The translations under genes were made by a program, and so were the position numbers. From CAZWSX01 sp964636985 (GTDB taxonomy: Bacteria; Planctomycetota; Planctomycetia; Pirellulales; Pirellulaceae), in contig CAZWSX010000017.1 of assembly GCA_964636985.1 (NCBI GenBank), forward strand, positions 62,001-126,000: DNA of 64,000 bases, written 5' to 3'. This document shows, piece after piece, positions 34,884 through 44,122 of the stretch (its first letter is position 1; every line of letters starts with the position of its first letter). The notes below the pieces were generated by a model. That model worked only from the letters and a program-made list of their open reading frames with translations. It made no database searches and had not been told where the DNA came from.

Positions 34884-35852
34884 CTATTCCACCGCCACAG
34901 CAGGCGTCGGCGGGCAACTCTTGAACTTCGTCTCGCCTATGAACAGAGCACCCGAGATCGGGTACTTCGCAAAACGATCCGCCGACATGTGCTCCACGGC
35001 CGTCGTCACCACCAGGTGAACCTTCCCCTCGAAATCGATGAACTGCGGGCAAGTCGCTTGCGGCGCCTGTGGCGTCTTCCAAACGAACTCCACCGAGCCA
35101 TCGGTCAGCGAGAACTGGCACGTTTGCCCTGCCTCGATATCGAGCGGGTTGTACATCGAGATCACCACCGACTTGCCGTCGGGCGTGGCGATCATCCCAT
35201 CGGGGAAGTCGCTGCGGTCCCGCAAGTCGATCATCACTTGCGGCGGGCTCAGCTTGCCGTGGGCGACGTCGAGCGTGTAGCGCACCACCGTCTTGGTCGG
35301 CGTATCGATGTCGAGCAGCGTCACCTCGTTGCCGCTGCCGTAGACGATCTTCCCGTTAGAACAAACCTGGTCGTCTCGCAGCTTGATCAGCTTGCGATCG
35401 CGGCTCCGCCAAAGATAAAGCCCCGCCTTGTTCTCGGCGAACTTGACGTCCTTGCAGCCAAAGACGATCCCGCCGTCGAAGGCGACGCCATCGTTCACAA
35501 TCGTGCCGCTCACCCCTTTGTCGATCTCGTCGGCCAGCATCGTGTACTGGTTGGTTTGGGTGTCGTACAGCTCCAGCGCGTGATCCATGCCCAACACGAA
35601 CGTGCCCGCCTGCGTCGTCGGAAACGCAAACCCCGGCCGTCCCTTCAGGGGGAAAGTCTTATTGGTCTTGGTCGCCAAGTCGAAGATGTTAAGCGAGCCA
35701 TCGGTCCGGTCCGCCCCGTGTTGGATCGCCACCCAACTGAACTGCCCCACGCCGCACGGATAGGGCCCCTCCGGCAGGAACCGCAGTTCGGCGCTCTCGG
35801 GAAAGTAAAGGACTTTTAGATTGGCAGTGTTCGGGTTGGCAGCGTTCGACAT
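34884..35852 (-). CDS. SMP-30/gluconolactonase-like six-blade propeller protein
   Basis: A 322-aa protein resembling the SMP-30/gluconolactonase/LRE family. Metal-ligand-like positions are visible: Glu in FLPEGPY (about residue 28), Asn-Asp in VNDGVAFDGG, and Asp in PDGMIATPDGKSVV. Blade repeats include LNIFDLATKTNKTF, FVLGMDHALELYD, GLYLWRSRDRKLIKL, EVTLLDIDTPTKTVVRY and TCQFSLTDGSVEFVW. No signal peptide, so probably cytoplasmic. The family hydrolyses sugar lactones with a divalent metal; activity here is inferred from motif spacing only. Length is normal. The gene stands alone on its strand. Confidence 0.75.
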   Translation of the reverse strand: MSNAANPNTANLKVLYFPESAELRFLPEGPYPCGVGQFSWVAIQHGADRTDGSLNIFDLATKTNKTFPLKGRPGFAFPTTQAGTFVLGMDHALELYDTQTNQYTMLADEIDKGVSGTIVNDGVAFDGGIVFGCKDVKFAENKAGLYLWRSRDRKLIKLRDDQVCSNGKIVYGSGNEVTLLDIDTPTKTVVRYTLDVAHGKLSPPQVMIDLRDRSDFPDGMIATPDGKSVVISMYNPLDIEAGQTCQFSLTDGSVEFVWKTPQAPQATCPQFIDFEGKVHLVVTTAVEHMSADRFAKYPISGALFIGETKFKSCPPTPAVAVE

Positions 35853-36249
35853 CGGTCAGGCAGGCGGGGTCAAATTAAGGGGATACGACAATGGGACCTC
35901 ATAGCATCGAGTCGGATTCCTCTATTCGCCAGGGGGCAAACACACCTGGCGATGCGACACGATCGTCCGCAAACTGACCAAGGGGGCGAAATAAGCCGCA
36001 AGACACAAAGTCTTAGTTCAGCGCAGCGCCTTTGCGACGCTGAAAATCCCTGTCAAAATAAGGGGGATTGGTAACCTTGCCCCTCCCTCCGCATCGACTT
36101 GATGTGTTGGTAACGATGCGGCCCCGCCTGACCAACGTGTAGCGACCCCAACCATTTTGGGGTGGATGTCGCCTCCTTGAGGCGAGTCCTGTCCGCTTGT
36201 TTGATTCGTTGCGGCTTCGTTTGTGTTCGTTGATTCTTTGGAAAGCCTG
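35853..36249. other. Divergent intergenic region with two tight hairpins
   Basis: 397 bp between the SMP-30-like gene (minus) and the DUF1592 gene (plus). Two 7-bp hairpins sit close together in what should be the plus-strand leader: ACCCCAA/TTGGGGT (36145-36163) and TCGCCTC-CTT-GAGGCGA (36169-36185). Neither is followed by a T-run. No gene is called; the frames on the minus strand at 36013-36392 have no protein-like features. Confidence 0.5.
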
Positions 36250-38556
36250 ATGTTGATGAAGCTGTGCCGACGCGACCGTGACCTTTGGATGACGATGCTT
36301 GGCATCGCGGCCCAGGTGTTTGCGGTCGGCACAAGCCAACGGTTATTAGCCGACGACCCCCAGCCCGTCGCCAACCCAGGCATCCAGATCAACTACGAGC
36401 AGCAGGTCAAACCGCTCCTCACCAAATTCTGCGGCGATTGCCACCAAGGCGAATCAGCCCAAGCAGCCCTCGATTTTTCGACCCTCGCGCCCCAAGTCGA
36501 CAAATGGGCGGAGCGCAAGACCTGGCGCAAAGTACACGACTACATCCGCGGCAGCCTGATGCCGCCTCCCGATGTCGCGCAGCCATCGCCCGAAGAACGG
36601 ACGCTGATGGCCGACTGGATCGCCGCCAACCCGATGGTCGTCACCTGTGAAGGCACGCCTTCGCCTGGCCACGTCACGTTGCGTCGGCTCACCCGCTACC
36701 AGTACGCCAACACGATTCGCGACCTGCTCGGCGTCGACTTCAAGGCCGCAGGCGACTTCCCCGCCGACGATGTCGGCTACGGATTCGACAGCATCGGCGA
36801 TGTCCTCACGATTCCGCCATTGCTGCTGGAACGCTATCTCACGGCCGCCGAAGCCGTCTCGAAACAAGCCATCATCACGCCCGATCTCGATGGCGCACCG
36901 CGCAAAAAGAACGACTTCGTCCAACACTCGCGGCATCGCGAGGAGATCAAATTCGAAGCCCGTCAGACCGGCAAGTATCTGATCAGCATCACCGCCTCGG
37001 CCGACCAGGCCGGGCCCGACAAAGCCAAATTCGGTCTCTGGATCAACGACGAGAAAATCGCCGAGTTCACCGTCGAAGGAAACAGCCGCGACGAGTACAC
37101 CACGTTCGACCTGGAGCGCGACATCCCCGAAGGCAAGCACCTCCTCAAAGTCGAATTCCTCAACGACTACTACAAGCCCGACGAAACCGATCCGGCCCTC
37201 AAAGGCGACCGCAATCTCTACCTGTCGATGGTCGAAGTCGCCGGCCCCATTGGCGTTTTACCCAAGGATCTACCGGCCAGCCACGTGCGGATGTTCGAAG
37301 GTGCCTCGCCCGACTTGCCCGAAGCCCAGCGCGCGGAACTTGTGCTCTCGCGACTCGTCCGCAAAGCCTGGCGCCGGCCAGTCACCAGCGAAGACGTCCC
37401 GCGCTTGATGCGATTATTCACCGCCGCGCGCGAGCAAGGCGATTCCTTCGAGCGCGCCACGCAGCTGTGCTTGCAAGCGGTGCTCGTCTCGCCCAACTTC
37501 CTCTTCCGCATGGAAAGCGAACCGGCGTCCGGCGAGACCGTTCGCCTTTTGAACGAGCACGAACTCGCCACCCGGCTCAGCTACTTTCTGTGGAGCAGCA
37601 TGCCCGACGAAGAGTTGATGCGTTTGGCCGATGAAGGAAAGCTCCGTGCCGAACTCCAACCGCAAGTCCGCCGCATGCTCGCCGACCCCAAGGCCGATGC
37701 CTCGCTCACCAGCTTCGTCGAGCAATGGCTCCACCTCCGCAGCCTGGAACAGTACAGCCCCGATCCGCGGCGCTTCCGCAGCTTCGATAAGGAACTCCGC
37801 GAAGCGATGGCGGCCGAGACCCTCACCTTCTTTAAGAACCTCGTCAAAGAAGACCGCAGCGTGCTCGAACTGCTCGATGCCGACTACACGTTCGTCAACG
37901 AGCGATTGGCCAAGCACTACGAAATCGCGAACGTCACCGGCAACGAGATGCGCCGCGTCGATGTCGATCCGGCCCGCCGCGGTGGATTGGTCACGCAAGC
38001 CAGCTTCCTGGCCGTCACATCGAATCCCGGTCGCACGTCGCCTGTGAAGCGCGGCAAGTGGATCTTGGACAACTTGCTCGCCGCTCCTCCGCCCCCTGCT
38101 CCGCCGAACGTTCCGGCATTCGCCGAAGTTCGTAACAAGGAGGCCACCGCGTCGCTGCGGCAACGCCTCGAAATGCACCGCGCCGACGCCATGTGCGCCA
38201 GCTGCCACAAGCAAATGGACCCCCTCGGCTTCGGGCTGGAAAACTTTGACGCCATCGGGGCTTGGCGCGATAAGGACGGAAAATTCGACATCGACTCCAG
38301 CGGGGTTCTGCCGACAGGCGAAACCTTTAGCGGACCCAAGGAGTTAAAAGTCATCCTCAAGGCGAAAGCAGGCGACTTCCGCCGCTGCCTGACCGAAAAA
38401 CTAATGACCTTCGCCCTCGGCCGAGGCATAGAATTAGAAGACGAATGCCTCGTGCGAGGGGTAACCGAACAACTCCAGCGCAGCGACGATAAGTTCTCCG
38501 CTCTGGTCATGGCGATCGTGCAATGCGAAGCCTTCCAGAAACAAGGACTCAGGTAG
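36250..38556 (+). CDS. DUF1587/1592/1588/1585-family protein with c-type haem motifs
   Basis: A 768-aa exported planctomycete protein. After a leader (LWMTMLGIAAQVFAV) it has a cytochrome-c-like segment with C61-GD-C64-H65, LDFSTLAPQVD and SLMPPPD; then DUF1587 (LTRYQYANTIRDLLGVDF), a carbohydrate-binding-like beta region (about residues 215-320), DUF1595 and DUF1592 (FLFRMESEP; ELATRLSYFLWSSMPDEELM; FVEQWLHLRSL), DUF1588 (GNEMRRVDVDPARRGGLVTQASFLAVTSNPGRTSPVKRG) with a second haem-type CASCH, and DUF1585 at the end. These proteins pair with DUF1552 partners in planctomycetes, as here; electron transfer is suggested by the haem sites but substrates are unknown. Start at ATG 36250 follows GGAAAG by 4 nt; GTG 36223 and ATG 36256 are alternatives. 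Confidence 0.9.
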   Translation: MLMKLCRRDRDLWMTMLGIAAQVFAVGTSQRLLADDPQPVANPGIQINYEQQVKPLLTKFCGDCHQGESAQAALDFSTLAPQVDKWAERKTWRKVHDYIRGSLMPPPDVAQPSPEERTLMADWIAANPMVVTCEGTPSPGHVTLRRLTRYQYANTIRDLLGVDFKAAGDFPADDVGYGFDSIGDVLTIPPLLLERYLTAAEAVSKQAIITPDLDGAPRKKNDFVQHSRHREEIKFEARQTGKYLISITASADQAGPDKAKFGLWINDEKIAEFTVEGNSRDEYTTFDLERDIPEGKHLLKVEFLNDYYKPDETDPALKGDRNLYLSMVEVAGPIGVLPKDLPASHVRMFEGASPDLPEAQRAELVLSRLVRKAWRRPVTSEDVPRLMRLFTAAREQGDSFERATQLCLQAVLVSPNFLFRMESEPASGETVRLLNEHELATRLSYFLWSSMPDEELMRLADEGKLRAELQPQVRRMLADPKADASLTSFVEQWLHLRSLEQYSPDPRRFRSFDKELREAMAAETLTFFKNLVKEDRSVLELLDADYTFVNERLAKHYEIANVTGNEMRRVDVDPARRGGLVTQASFLAVTSNPGRTSPVKRGKWILDNLLAAPPPPAPPNVPAFAEVRNKEATASLRQRLEMHRADAMCASCHKQMDPLGFGLENFDAIGAWRDKDGKFDIDSSGVLPTGETFSGPKELKVILKAKAGDFRRCLTEKLMTFALGRGIELEDECLVRGVTEQLQRSDDKFSALVMAIVQCEAFQKQGLR

Positions 38557-38575
38557 CAGCAAGACCCAAAAAGTG

Positions 38576-38597
38576 GCACAGACAATCCTGTCTGTGC
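38576..38597. repeat. Palindromic repeat family A, copy 1
   Basis: GCACAGACA and TGTCTGTGC (9-bp stem) around ATCC, 19 bp after the DUF1592-family stop and before the DUF1552 gene. Extended by the shared flank AGTG on the left. One of four copies in the window whose stems differ but still pair. Confidence 0.8.
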
Positions 38598-38665
38598 GCG
38601 GTGCAGTAGCCAACCCAGAACGCGGCTGTGCTACAAGTGCGACTAGCAGGAACGGAAGAAAAACC

Positions 38666-40033
38666 ATGAGCCAACTTTCGCAATTCTTCGGACGCTTCGA
38701 CCGCCGCGCTGCCCTGCGAGGCTTTGGGGCGGCAGTCGCCTTGCCGTGGCTCGAAGCTATGTCGCGCTATGCTCCGGCCGCCGAAGCCGCAACAGCCAAA
38801 GACGGCCCGCCGCTGCGGCTCGCGTTCCTGTACGTCCCCAACGGGGTCAACATGGAACATTGGCGTCCCGAAGGCGAAGGCTGCGACTACAAGTTCCGCT
38901 CGACGCTGGAGCCACTCGCTGAACTGCGCAGCCACTTCAACATCATGAGCGGGCTGACGCAGCAAAAGGCCTTCGCCAACGGCGACGGCGGCGGCGACCA
39001 CGCCCGCGCTCTGGCCACGTTCCTCACTGGCTGCCAGGCCAAGAAGACCAACGGCGCCGACATCCGCGCCGGCGTCAGCATCGACCAACTCGCCGCCGCA
39101 CACCAATCCCGCTTCACGCGATTCGCCTCCGTCGAAATCGGCTGCGAAGCAGGCGGCCTGGCCGGCAACTGCGACAGCGGCTACAGCTGCGCGTACTCCA
39201 ACAGCATCGCCTGGCGCAGCGAGAACTCGCCGATCCTCAAAGAAGTGGACCCCAAGCTCCTCTTCGATCGACTCTTCGCAGGCGGCAACGCCAACGAATC
39301 GGCCGAAGCCCGCGCGCGGCGAGATAAGGATCGCAAGAGCGTCCTCGACTTCGTCACCGAAGATGCCCGCCGTTTGTCGTACAACCTTGGCCAAACCGAC
39401 CGCCGCAAGCTCGACGAGTACCTCACGAGCGTTCGCGATTTAGAAAATCGCTTGATGCAAGTCGAAAAGACCCCCACGCTCGACGGCGAAGCGGCCAAGC
39501 GTCCGACGGGCATCCCGAAGGAATACTCAGCCCACCTCCGCCTGATGGGCGACCTATTGGCCCTCGCCTTCCAAACCGACACCACCCGCGTCGCGACCTA
39601 CGTCTTCGCCAACGAAGGAAGCAACCGGGCATACCCCGAAATCCAAGTCGGCGAAGGGCATCACGAACTATCGCACCACGGCAGGAACGCCGAGAAGCTC
39701 GAAAAGCTCGCTAAGATCAACACGTTCCACGTCGAAGCCTTCAAGCACTTCCTGTTGCGGCTCAAGAGCATTCCCGAAGGCGGCGGCACGCTGCTCGACA
39801 ACTGTGCCATCGTCTACGGCAGCGGCATCTCCGACGGCGATAAGCACAACCACGACGACCTGCCGATCATCCTGGCCGGCGGCGGAGCCGGAACGCTCAC
39901 GCCCGGCCGCCACGTCGTCTACGAAAACGGCACGCCGCTCACCAATCTCTACCTCTCGCTCCTGGAACGCATCGGCGTCCAACGCGAATCCCTCGGCGAC
40001 AGCAACGGCAAACTCGGCCAGCTGACGCTTTAA
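38666..40033 (+). CDS. DUF1552 protein
   Basis: A 455-aa exported protein of the planctomycete DUF1552 family. N-terminus FDRRAALRGFGAAVALPWLEAM carries a Tat-like RR motif (RRAALRGFG), then LRLAFLYVPNGVNMEHWRPEG, the family hallmark, FNIMSGLTQQKA, DHARALATFLTG, CDSGYSCAYSNSIAWRS, QTDRRKLDEYLTSVRDLENRL, GHHELSHHG and NCAIVYGSGISDGDKHNHDDLPIILAGGG. His-rich motifs recall DUF1501/alkaline-phosphatase-like metal proteins, but activity is unknown. I chose the ATG at 38666, behind GGAACGGAAG, over the frame open to 38573, which would translate the palindromic repeat. It follows its DUF1592 partner by about 110 bp; both probably function together in the periplasm. Confidence 0.9.
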   Translation: MSQLSQFFGRFDRRAALRGFGAAVALPWLEAMSRYAPAAEAATAKDGPPLRLAFLYVPNGVNMEHWRPEGEGCDYKFRSTLEPLAELRSHFNIMSGLTQQKAFANGDGGGDHARALATFLTGCQAKKTNGADIRAGVSIDQLAAAHQSRFTRFASVEIGCEAGGLAGNCDSGYSCAYSNSIAWRSENSPILKEVDPKLLFDRLFAGGNANESAEARARRDKDRKSVLDFVTEDARRLSYNLGQTDRRKLDEYLTSVRDLENRLMQVEKTPTLDGEAAKRPTGIPKEYSAHLRLMGDLLALAFQTDTTRVATYVFANEGSNRAYPEIQVGEGHHELSHHGRNAEKLEKLAKINTFHVEAFKHFLLRLKSIPEGGGTLLDNCAIVYGSGISDGDKHNHDDLPIILAGGGAGTLTPGRHVVYENGTPLTNLYLSLLERIGVQRESLGDSNGKLGQLTL

Positions 40034-40039
40034 AAAGTA

Positions 40040-40061
40040 GCACGGACATTCCTGTCCGTGC
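40040..40061. repeat. Palindromic repeat family A, copy 2
   Basis: GCACGGACA and TGTCCGTGC (9-bp perfect stem) around TTCC, six bases after the DUF1552 stop. Compared with copy 1, A-to-G in the left arm is matched by T-to-C in the right arm. Confidence 0.8.
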
Positions 40062-40107
40062 GAAGTGGACGCACCACCGCAACAACGCGCTGCTCCCAAA
40101 CAAAGTG

Positions 40108-40129
40108 GCCCAGACAATCCTGTCTGGGC
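40108..40129. repeat. Palindromic repeat family A, copy 3
   Basis: GCCCAGACA and TGTCTGGGC around ATCC, 46 bp after copy 2 in the same orientation. It lies between the convergent DUF1552 and LRR genes, so copies 2 and 3 could act as bidirectional transcript ends, although no T-run follows. Confidence 0.8.
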
Positions 40130-40226
40130 GCAGTGCGGCCAACCATCTAGAACCGGCAAAGCGCGTGAATGAAACGCACGTCTCTACCAATGGCTGCCCA
40201 TGGGCATGGGGGTATCGATTCGGCCG

Positions 40227-41759
40227 TTACTCGTCGGTCTTCGACAAGGTCGGCTCCGGCGAAGGGGTCGCGAATCGGAAAGGGGGTCGCGAACCCGCTT
40301 CGCCTTCGCTGATGTCGCTTATGCGAATGTCCTGTAAGTGCTTCAGTCCCGACAATTGCCCCAGCCCGGCGCTCGTGACCTGCGTCTCCGTCAGCGTCAG
40401 CCATCGCAAGTAGGGGAGCGTCTGCAACTGGGCGAGTCCTCTGTCCGTCACATGTGTCCCACGAAGCGACAGGAAACTCAAACGGTCCAAACCCGCCAAA
40501 TGAACAAGCCCATCATCCGTGATGCTACCACAGCCGATAGAAAGCGAATTCAATTGATCGAGCCCTTTGAGGTGTTCCAGCCCAGCATCCGTGACGTTGG
40601 TGTCGAGCAGGTACAGATGGTTCAATTGACGGAGCGATGCTAGATGTCGAAGACTACCATCCTGAATCTGAGGACCTTGCAAAGCGAGCGTTTTCAATTG
40701 TTTGAATCCCTGAAGGCACTCGAGCCCAGCGTCGGTCAGGGGGTTCTCGCAAAGGCGCAGGTCCTGCAAATTGGCAAGCTCATGCAAGTGTGCCAGTCCT
40801 TCGCCCGTGATCTGGGTTTGATTGAGTTGGATTTTTCGCAGGAGCGGTAGCTTCATAAGATGCGCGAGACCAACATCGGTAACTTGAGTCTTGCTCAACT
40901 CAAGCTCCTCCAAACGCGTTAGTTCCACCAAGTGGGACAACCCCGCGTCGGTCACTTGTGGAGGCAGCCAAAGGACGCGTAGCGATCGAAGGCCCTTAAG
41001 GTGCTTTAAGCCGTCATCGGTAATTTGCGTGTAACGAAGGTCGATTTCTCGCAGCTCAACTAGTTTTGTCAGGTGAGCGAGGCCGGCGTCGGTGGTCCGA
41101 ACGCCATGCAGAGGAAGATATTGCAGATGCCTTAGGTTCTTGACGTGCTTCAATCCTTCTTCGTTGATTTCTTTCGAGCCATACGATTCGACCGTGACCG
41201 ATCTCAATTCGCTAAAACCCTTGACCAACTCGAGCGTGGAATTGTCGGCTTCGGGGACTCTGACGCGATAGACATCGTCAAAGAACTCATGTCCCAACAA
41301 AGTGGCTAGCCACTGCGGTCGATTCGGCCCCGTTGCCGGATTGAGTGGAGGGAACCCGCCGGTGTCGTAAGCGCAATGCCCGTTCTGTTTTTCGATTTCC
41401 GCAACCATCTTGCGCTGCAGTCGGGCCATCTCCATCTCGCGGGCCATCCACGCGCAAGGAATGGCCATCAGCGGGACCATCATCAGCATCGTCGCGAGGC
41501 TGAACTGCGCTTTCCATTTGGTGAACCTGCTGACGACCGCCCACCCGACGATCAACAGCAAGCCGATCGCCGTCGCGGCGACCGTGAAAAGGACCGTGTT
41601 ACCCTTGTACTTGTTGAACCAGAACCACTGGTATTGCGGAGAGACAAAGAGAATGAACTGCATCAGGAGCACCGACGCCAGAAACTTGGCAGGCGTCGGA
41701 ACATACCATCGCGGCTTTCGCGCCGGCAATGGTTCCTGGTGATCGGCAACCACGGACAT
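40227..41759 (-). CDS. Membrane-anchored leucine-rich-repeat protein
   Basis: A 510-aa protein. Two hydrophobic segments (about residues 24-40 and 52-71) precede QFSLATMLMMVPLMAIPCAW, a third membrane segment matching the planctomycete F-[SG]-L motif also seen in the array proteins. From about residue 170 it has roughly 12 LRR units of about 24 residues (DAGLAHLTKLVELREIDLRYTQIT; DDGLKHLKGLRSLRVLWLPPQVT, and so on). The tail (SRPPFRFATPSPEPTLSKTDE) is unstructured. Start at 41759 follows GGGGGGAAT; the longer frame to 41810 is rejected for that reason. Such LRR proteins usually mediate protein contacts; side of membrane and partner are unknown. Confidence 0.85.
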   Translation of the reverse strand: MSVVADHQEPLPARKPRWYVPTPAKFLASVLLMQFILFVSPQYQWFWFNKYKGNTVLFTVAATAIGLLLIVGWAVVSRFTKWKAQFSLATMLMMVPLMAIPCAWMAREMEMARLQRKMVAEIEKQNGHCAYDTGGFPPLNPATGPNRPQWLATLLGHEFFDDVYRVRVPEADNSTLELVKGFSELRSVTVESYGSKEINEEGLKHVKNLRHLQYLPLHGVRTTDAGLAHLTKLVELREIDLRYTQITDDGLKHLKGLRSLRVLWLPPQVTDAGLSHLVELTRLEELELSKTQVTDVGLAHLMKLPLLRKIQLNQTQITGEGLAHLHELANLQDLRLCENPLTDAGLECLQGFKQLKTLALQGPQIQDGSLRHLASLRQLNHLYLLDTNVTDAGLEHLKGLDQLNSLSIGCGSITDDGLVHLAGLDRLSFLSLRGTHVTDRGLAQLQTLPYLRWLTLTETQVTSAGLGQLSGLKHLQDIRISDISEGEAGSRPPFRFATPSPEPTLSKTDE

Positions 41760-41914
41760 GACTGCATTCCCCCCGAAACCCGAGTTGCGCAAGGAGTGAT
41801 CAACCGGCAAGCTTACCGCGACTGCGGGAGAATTTCCTTGTCTCAGGGACGCTATCAGTCGATTAATGAACGCTCCCTAGAAGCAGCGCGTCCCAAATTA
41901 GCCAGCCGCACCGC

Positions 41915-41936
41915 GCCCAGACAGGAATGTCCGGGC
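41915..41936. repeat. Palindromic repeat family A, copy 4 (inverted)
   Basis: GCCCAGACA and TGTCCGGGC around GGAA, the complement of the TTCC loop, so this copy is in the opposite orientation. It includes one G-T pair. It is 14 bp after the M28 peptidase stop and followed by the shared flank (GCTACTT complement). Confidence 0.75.
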
Positions 41937-41950
41937 TACTTTTCAAAGCC

Positions 41951-44026
41951 CTAAGGCCGCCCCGGCCGCTTGGTCAGCTCCACCTCGGTCTCGCGTTCTT
42001 TCCCATCGCGCAGGTACTTCACCTTCACCTTGTCGCCCGGTTTGTGCTTTGTCAACGCAACCATGAACAGCTCGATGTCCGTGATCTTGGTTTCGCCCAG
42101 TTGGACGATGATGTCCCCGCCTTGCAGTCCGCCTTTGGCCGCCGGGCCTTCGGGCGACACACCGCTTAGCGCCAGGCCTTCCACTTCCTTGGCGTAGTCG
42201 GGAATGCTGCCGAAGTACGGGCGATCGCCGCTGTCGGCCGCGATCGACGTCGTTTCCTTGATCTCGATGTAGTTCGGGCGAGCCTCCGTCCGATCGATCG
42301 TTTGCAGCGCCGCCGCCACCAGGTCGGCCACGCGCCGCATCCCTTCAATGTTCAGCTTCTCGGTGTCGTCGCTGGGGCGATGGTAATCGGAGTGCGTTCC
42401 GGTAAAGAAATGGAGCACCGGAATCTTTTTGGCATAGAACGAGGCGTGGTCGCTCGGGCCAAATCCGCCTGGGATTTTGGTCAGCTGGAAATGGTCCTCT
42501 TCGCTGAGCTTGGTAATCAGCGGATCGAATTCGCTCGACGTCCCCGTGCCGTAAATAATCAACTTGTCCTCGCTCAGGCGACCGACCATGTCCATGTTGA
42601 GCATCGCGATCGTCTTGTCGAGCGGAAAGACCGGTTGCTCGCAGTAGTGAGCGCTCCCAAACAACCCCTTCTCCTCAGCCGTGAAGGCAATGAACACAAT
42701 CCGCCGATTGGGCTTGTAGCCGCTGGCCGTCAAGCGATGCGCCACTTCGAGCAGCGTCGCCGTTCCCGAGGCATTGTCGTCGGCGCCGTTGTGGATTTCC
42801 TTAGTCCATGGCGCCAGCGATTCCGGCCCGCCGCGGCCAACGTGGTCGTAATGGGCGCCGATTACGATCGTCTCGTCGGAGTTCGGCCCCGTCCCTTCCA
42901 GCATCGCGATGACATTCTTCACCTCGGCTTCGTTCGTCTTGATGTTCACTTCCCCTTCCGCCGTCCAGCCTTCGAGGACTTTCGATTGCGGTTTGAACTG
43001 CCCGTCGATTTCGGCTTCCACGTCCGCCAATTTCTTTCCCATCGCGGCTTCGATCAGCGGGTCGATCACCGAGCGTTTGCAGAACACGATCGGCAAGCGG
43101 CGGCGCCGACCACCGTCGCCTGCTCCGGTGAACGGGATCAACTCGTCATAGCTGTTAGCTGCCAGGCGCTTGGTAATCGCCGAAGCCTGCTCCAGCAACT
43201 TCGCCGACTCCTGCACGCGTTTGTTGAACTCCTCAGGCGAAGTCTCCGCCGGCAACGGCTCGGCAAGTTTGGCCAGCTTCGTCATCGCGTCTTCGTAGGC
43301 CTTGCGATCCGCGTCGAAGCGCTTTTCCAGGTCGAAATTGTCGTTCACCACGATCACTGCCTTGGCGCCGCGATCGCGCGCGACCGAGAACTTTCGCAGG
43401 AACGTGGCGTGGTCGGATGGCTCGGTCCCTTTGAACGCGCTGTGCGGGTCGTTCTGCTGCGGCTCCTTGCGGATCATGATCAGGATCTTGTCCTTCACAT
43501 CGATCCCGGCGTAGTCGTCGTAGTTCAAATCGGTCGCATTGATGCCATAACCAATGAAAACCAACTGGCCATCCAGCGAGCCACTCGCGCCAGCGGCCAA
43601 CGGCGTAAAGTCCTTGTCGAGGGTCAAATCCCACGACCGCGGCGCCGCCGATCCCTCTGGAGCCGGCCCTTTGAGCAGTAGTCGATTGTGCTCCTTGGGA
43701 CCAAGTTCCGATCCTGTGTGCATTGTGAACTTCTGGAACGGGCCGCCATCGACGACGTTCGTGTTGAGTCCCGCCTTCTTGAATTCAGCCGCCACGTAGT
43801 CGGCCGCCTTGTCGAGCCCCGCGGTGCCTACGCCGCGGCCTTCATAGTCGTCCGACGCCAACACGCCCACGTCTTCGCGAAGTCGCGTTTCCGACTCGAC
43901 CAGAGCGGCCCCCTTCTCGGCAACCTTTTCTTCGGCGGCCCACAGACGCAAGCCCGCATGCGCACCAATCGCGATCGAACAAGCGAGCGCAACACGAACA
44001 ATCCAATCCAAATGGCGTCGAACCAT
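41951..44026 (-). CDS. Exported M28 metallopeptidase with PA and PDZ domains
   Basis: A 691-aa protein. Leader RRHLDWIVRVALACSIAIGAHAG; peptidase N-terminal region (DVGVLASDDYEGRGVGTAGLDKAADYVAAEFKKAGL); a PA-like insert (QLVFIGYGINATDLNYDDYAGIDVKDKILIMI); then the di-zinc M28 core with His in GAHYDHVG, Asp in NGADDNASGT, catalytic Glu in AFTAEEKGLFGS, Asp in NMDMVGR, and His in THSDYHRPSDDTEK. A C-terminal PDZ domain (about residues 605-690; GLALSGVSPEGPAAKGGLQGGDIIVQLG) could recruit substrates. All zinc ligands are present, so it should be an active aminopeptidase in the periplasm. ATG 44026 chosen; the frame opens with TTG at 44056. Basis: family knowledge plus visible ligands. Confidence 0.92.
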   Translation of the reverse strand: MVRRHLDWIVRVALACSIAIGAHAGLRLWAAEEKVAEKGAALVESETRLREDVGVLASDDYEGRGVGTAGLDKAADYVAAEFKKAGLNTNVVDGGPFQKFTMHTGSELGPKEHNRLLLKGPAPEGSAAPRSWDLTLDKDFTPLAAGASGSLDGQLVFIGYGINATDLNYDDYAGIDVKDKILIMIRKEPQQNDPHSAFKGTEPSDHATFLRKFSVARDRGAKAVIVVNDNFDLEKRFDADRKAYEDAMTKLAKLAEPLPAETSPEEFNKRVQESAKLLEQASAITKRLAANSYDELIPFTGAGDGGRRRRLPIVFCKRSVIDPLIEAAMGKKLADVEAEIDGQFKPQSKVLEGWTAEGEVNIKTNEAEVKNVIAMLEGTGPNSDETIVIGAHYDHVGRGGPESLAPWTKEIHNGADDNASGTATLLEVAHRLTASGYKPNRRIVFIAFTAEEKGLFGSAHYCEQPVFPLDKTIAMLNMDMVGRLSEDKLIIYGTGTSSEFDPLITKLSEEDHFQLTKIPGGFGPSDHASFYAKKIPVLHFFTGTHSDYHRPSDDTEKLNIEGMRRVADLVAAALQTIDRTEARPNYIEIKETTSIAADSGDRPYFGSIPDYAKEVEGLALSGVSPEGPAAKGGLQGGDIIVQLGETKITDIELFMVALTKHKPGDKVKVKYLRDGKERETEVELTKRPGRP

Positions 44027-44122
44027 TGCTGTGAATTTCCTACTCGGGAACTTCAATGGGTAAAACTCAAAAAGCCGGTGCCGCCACCGCCTGATCCCAT
44101 TCTAATGCAGAGAATCGCCCCT

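Noticed and set aside
34989..35819. A 276-aa plus-strand frame
   Set aside because: Antisense to the SMP-30-like gene; no protein-like features.
36013..36392. Minus-strand frames of 93-124 aa upstream of the DUF1592 gene
   Set aside because: They cross the two hairpins and the start of the DUF1592 gene and have no recognisable features.
42302..43681. A 459-aa plus-strand frame
   Set aside because: Antisense to the M28 peptidase, whose zinc ligands are all intact in the minus frame.
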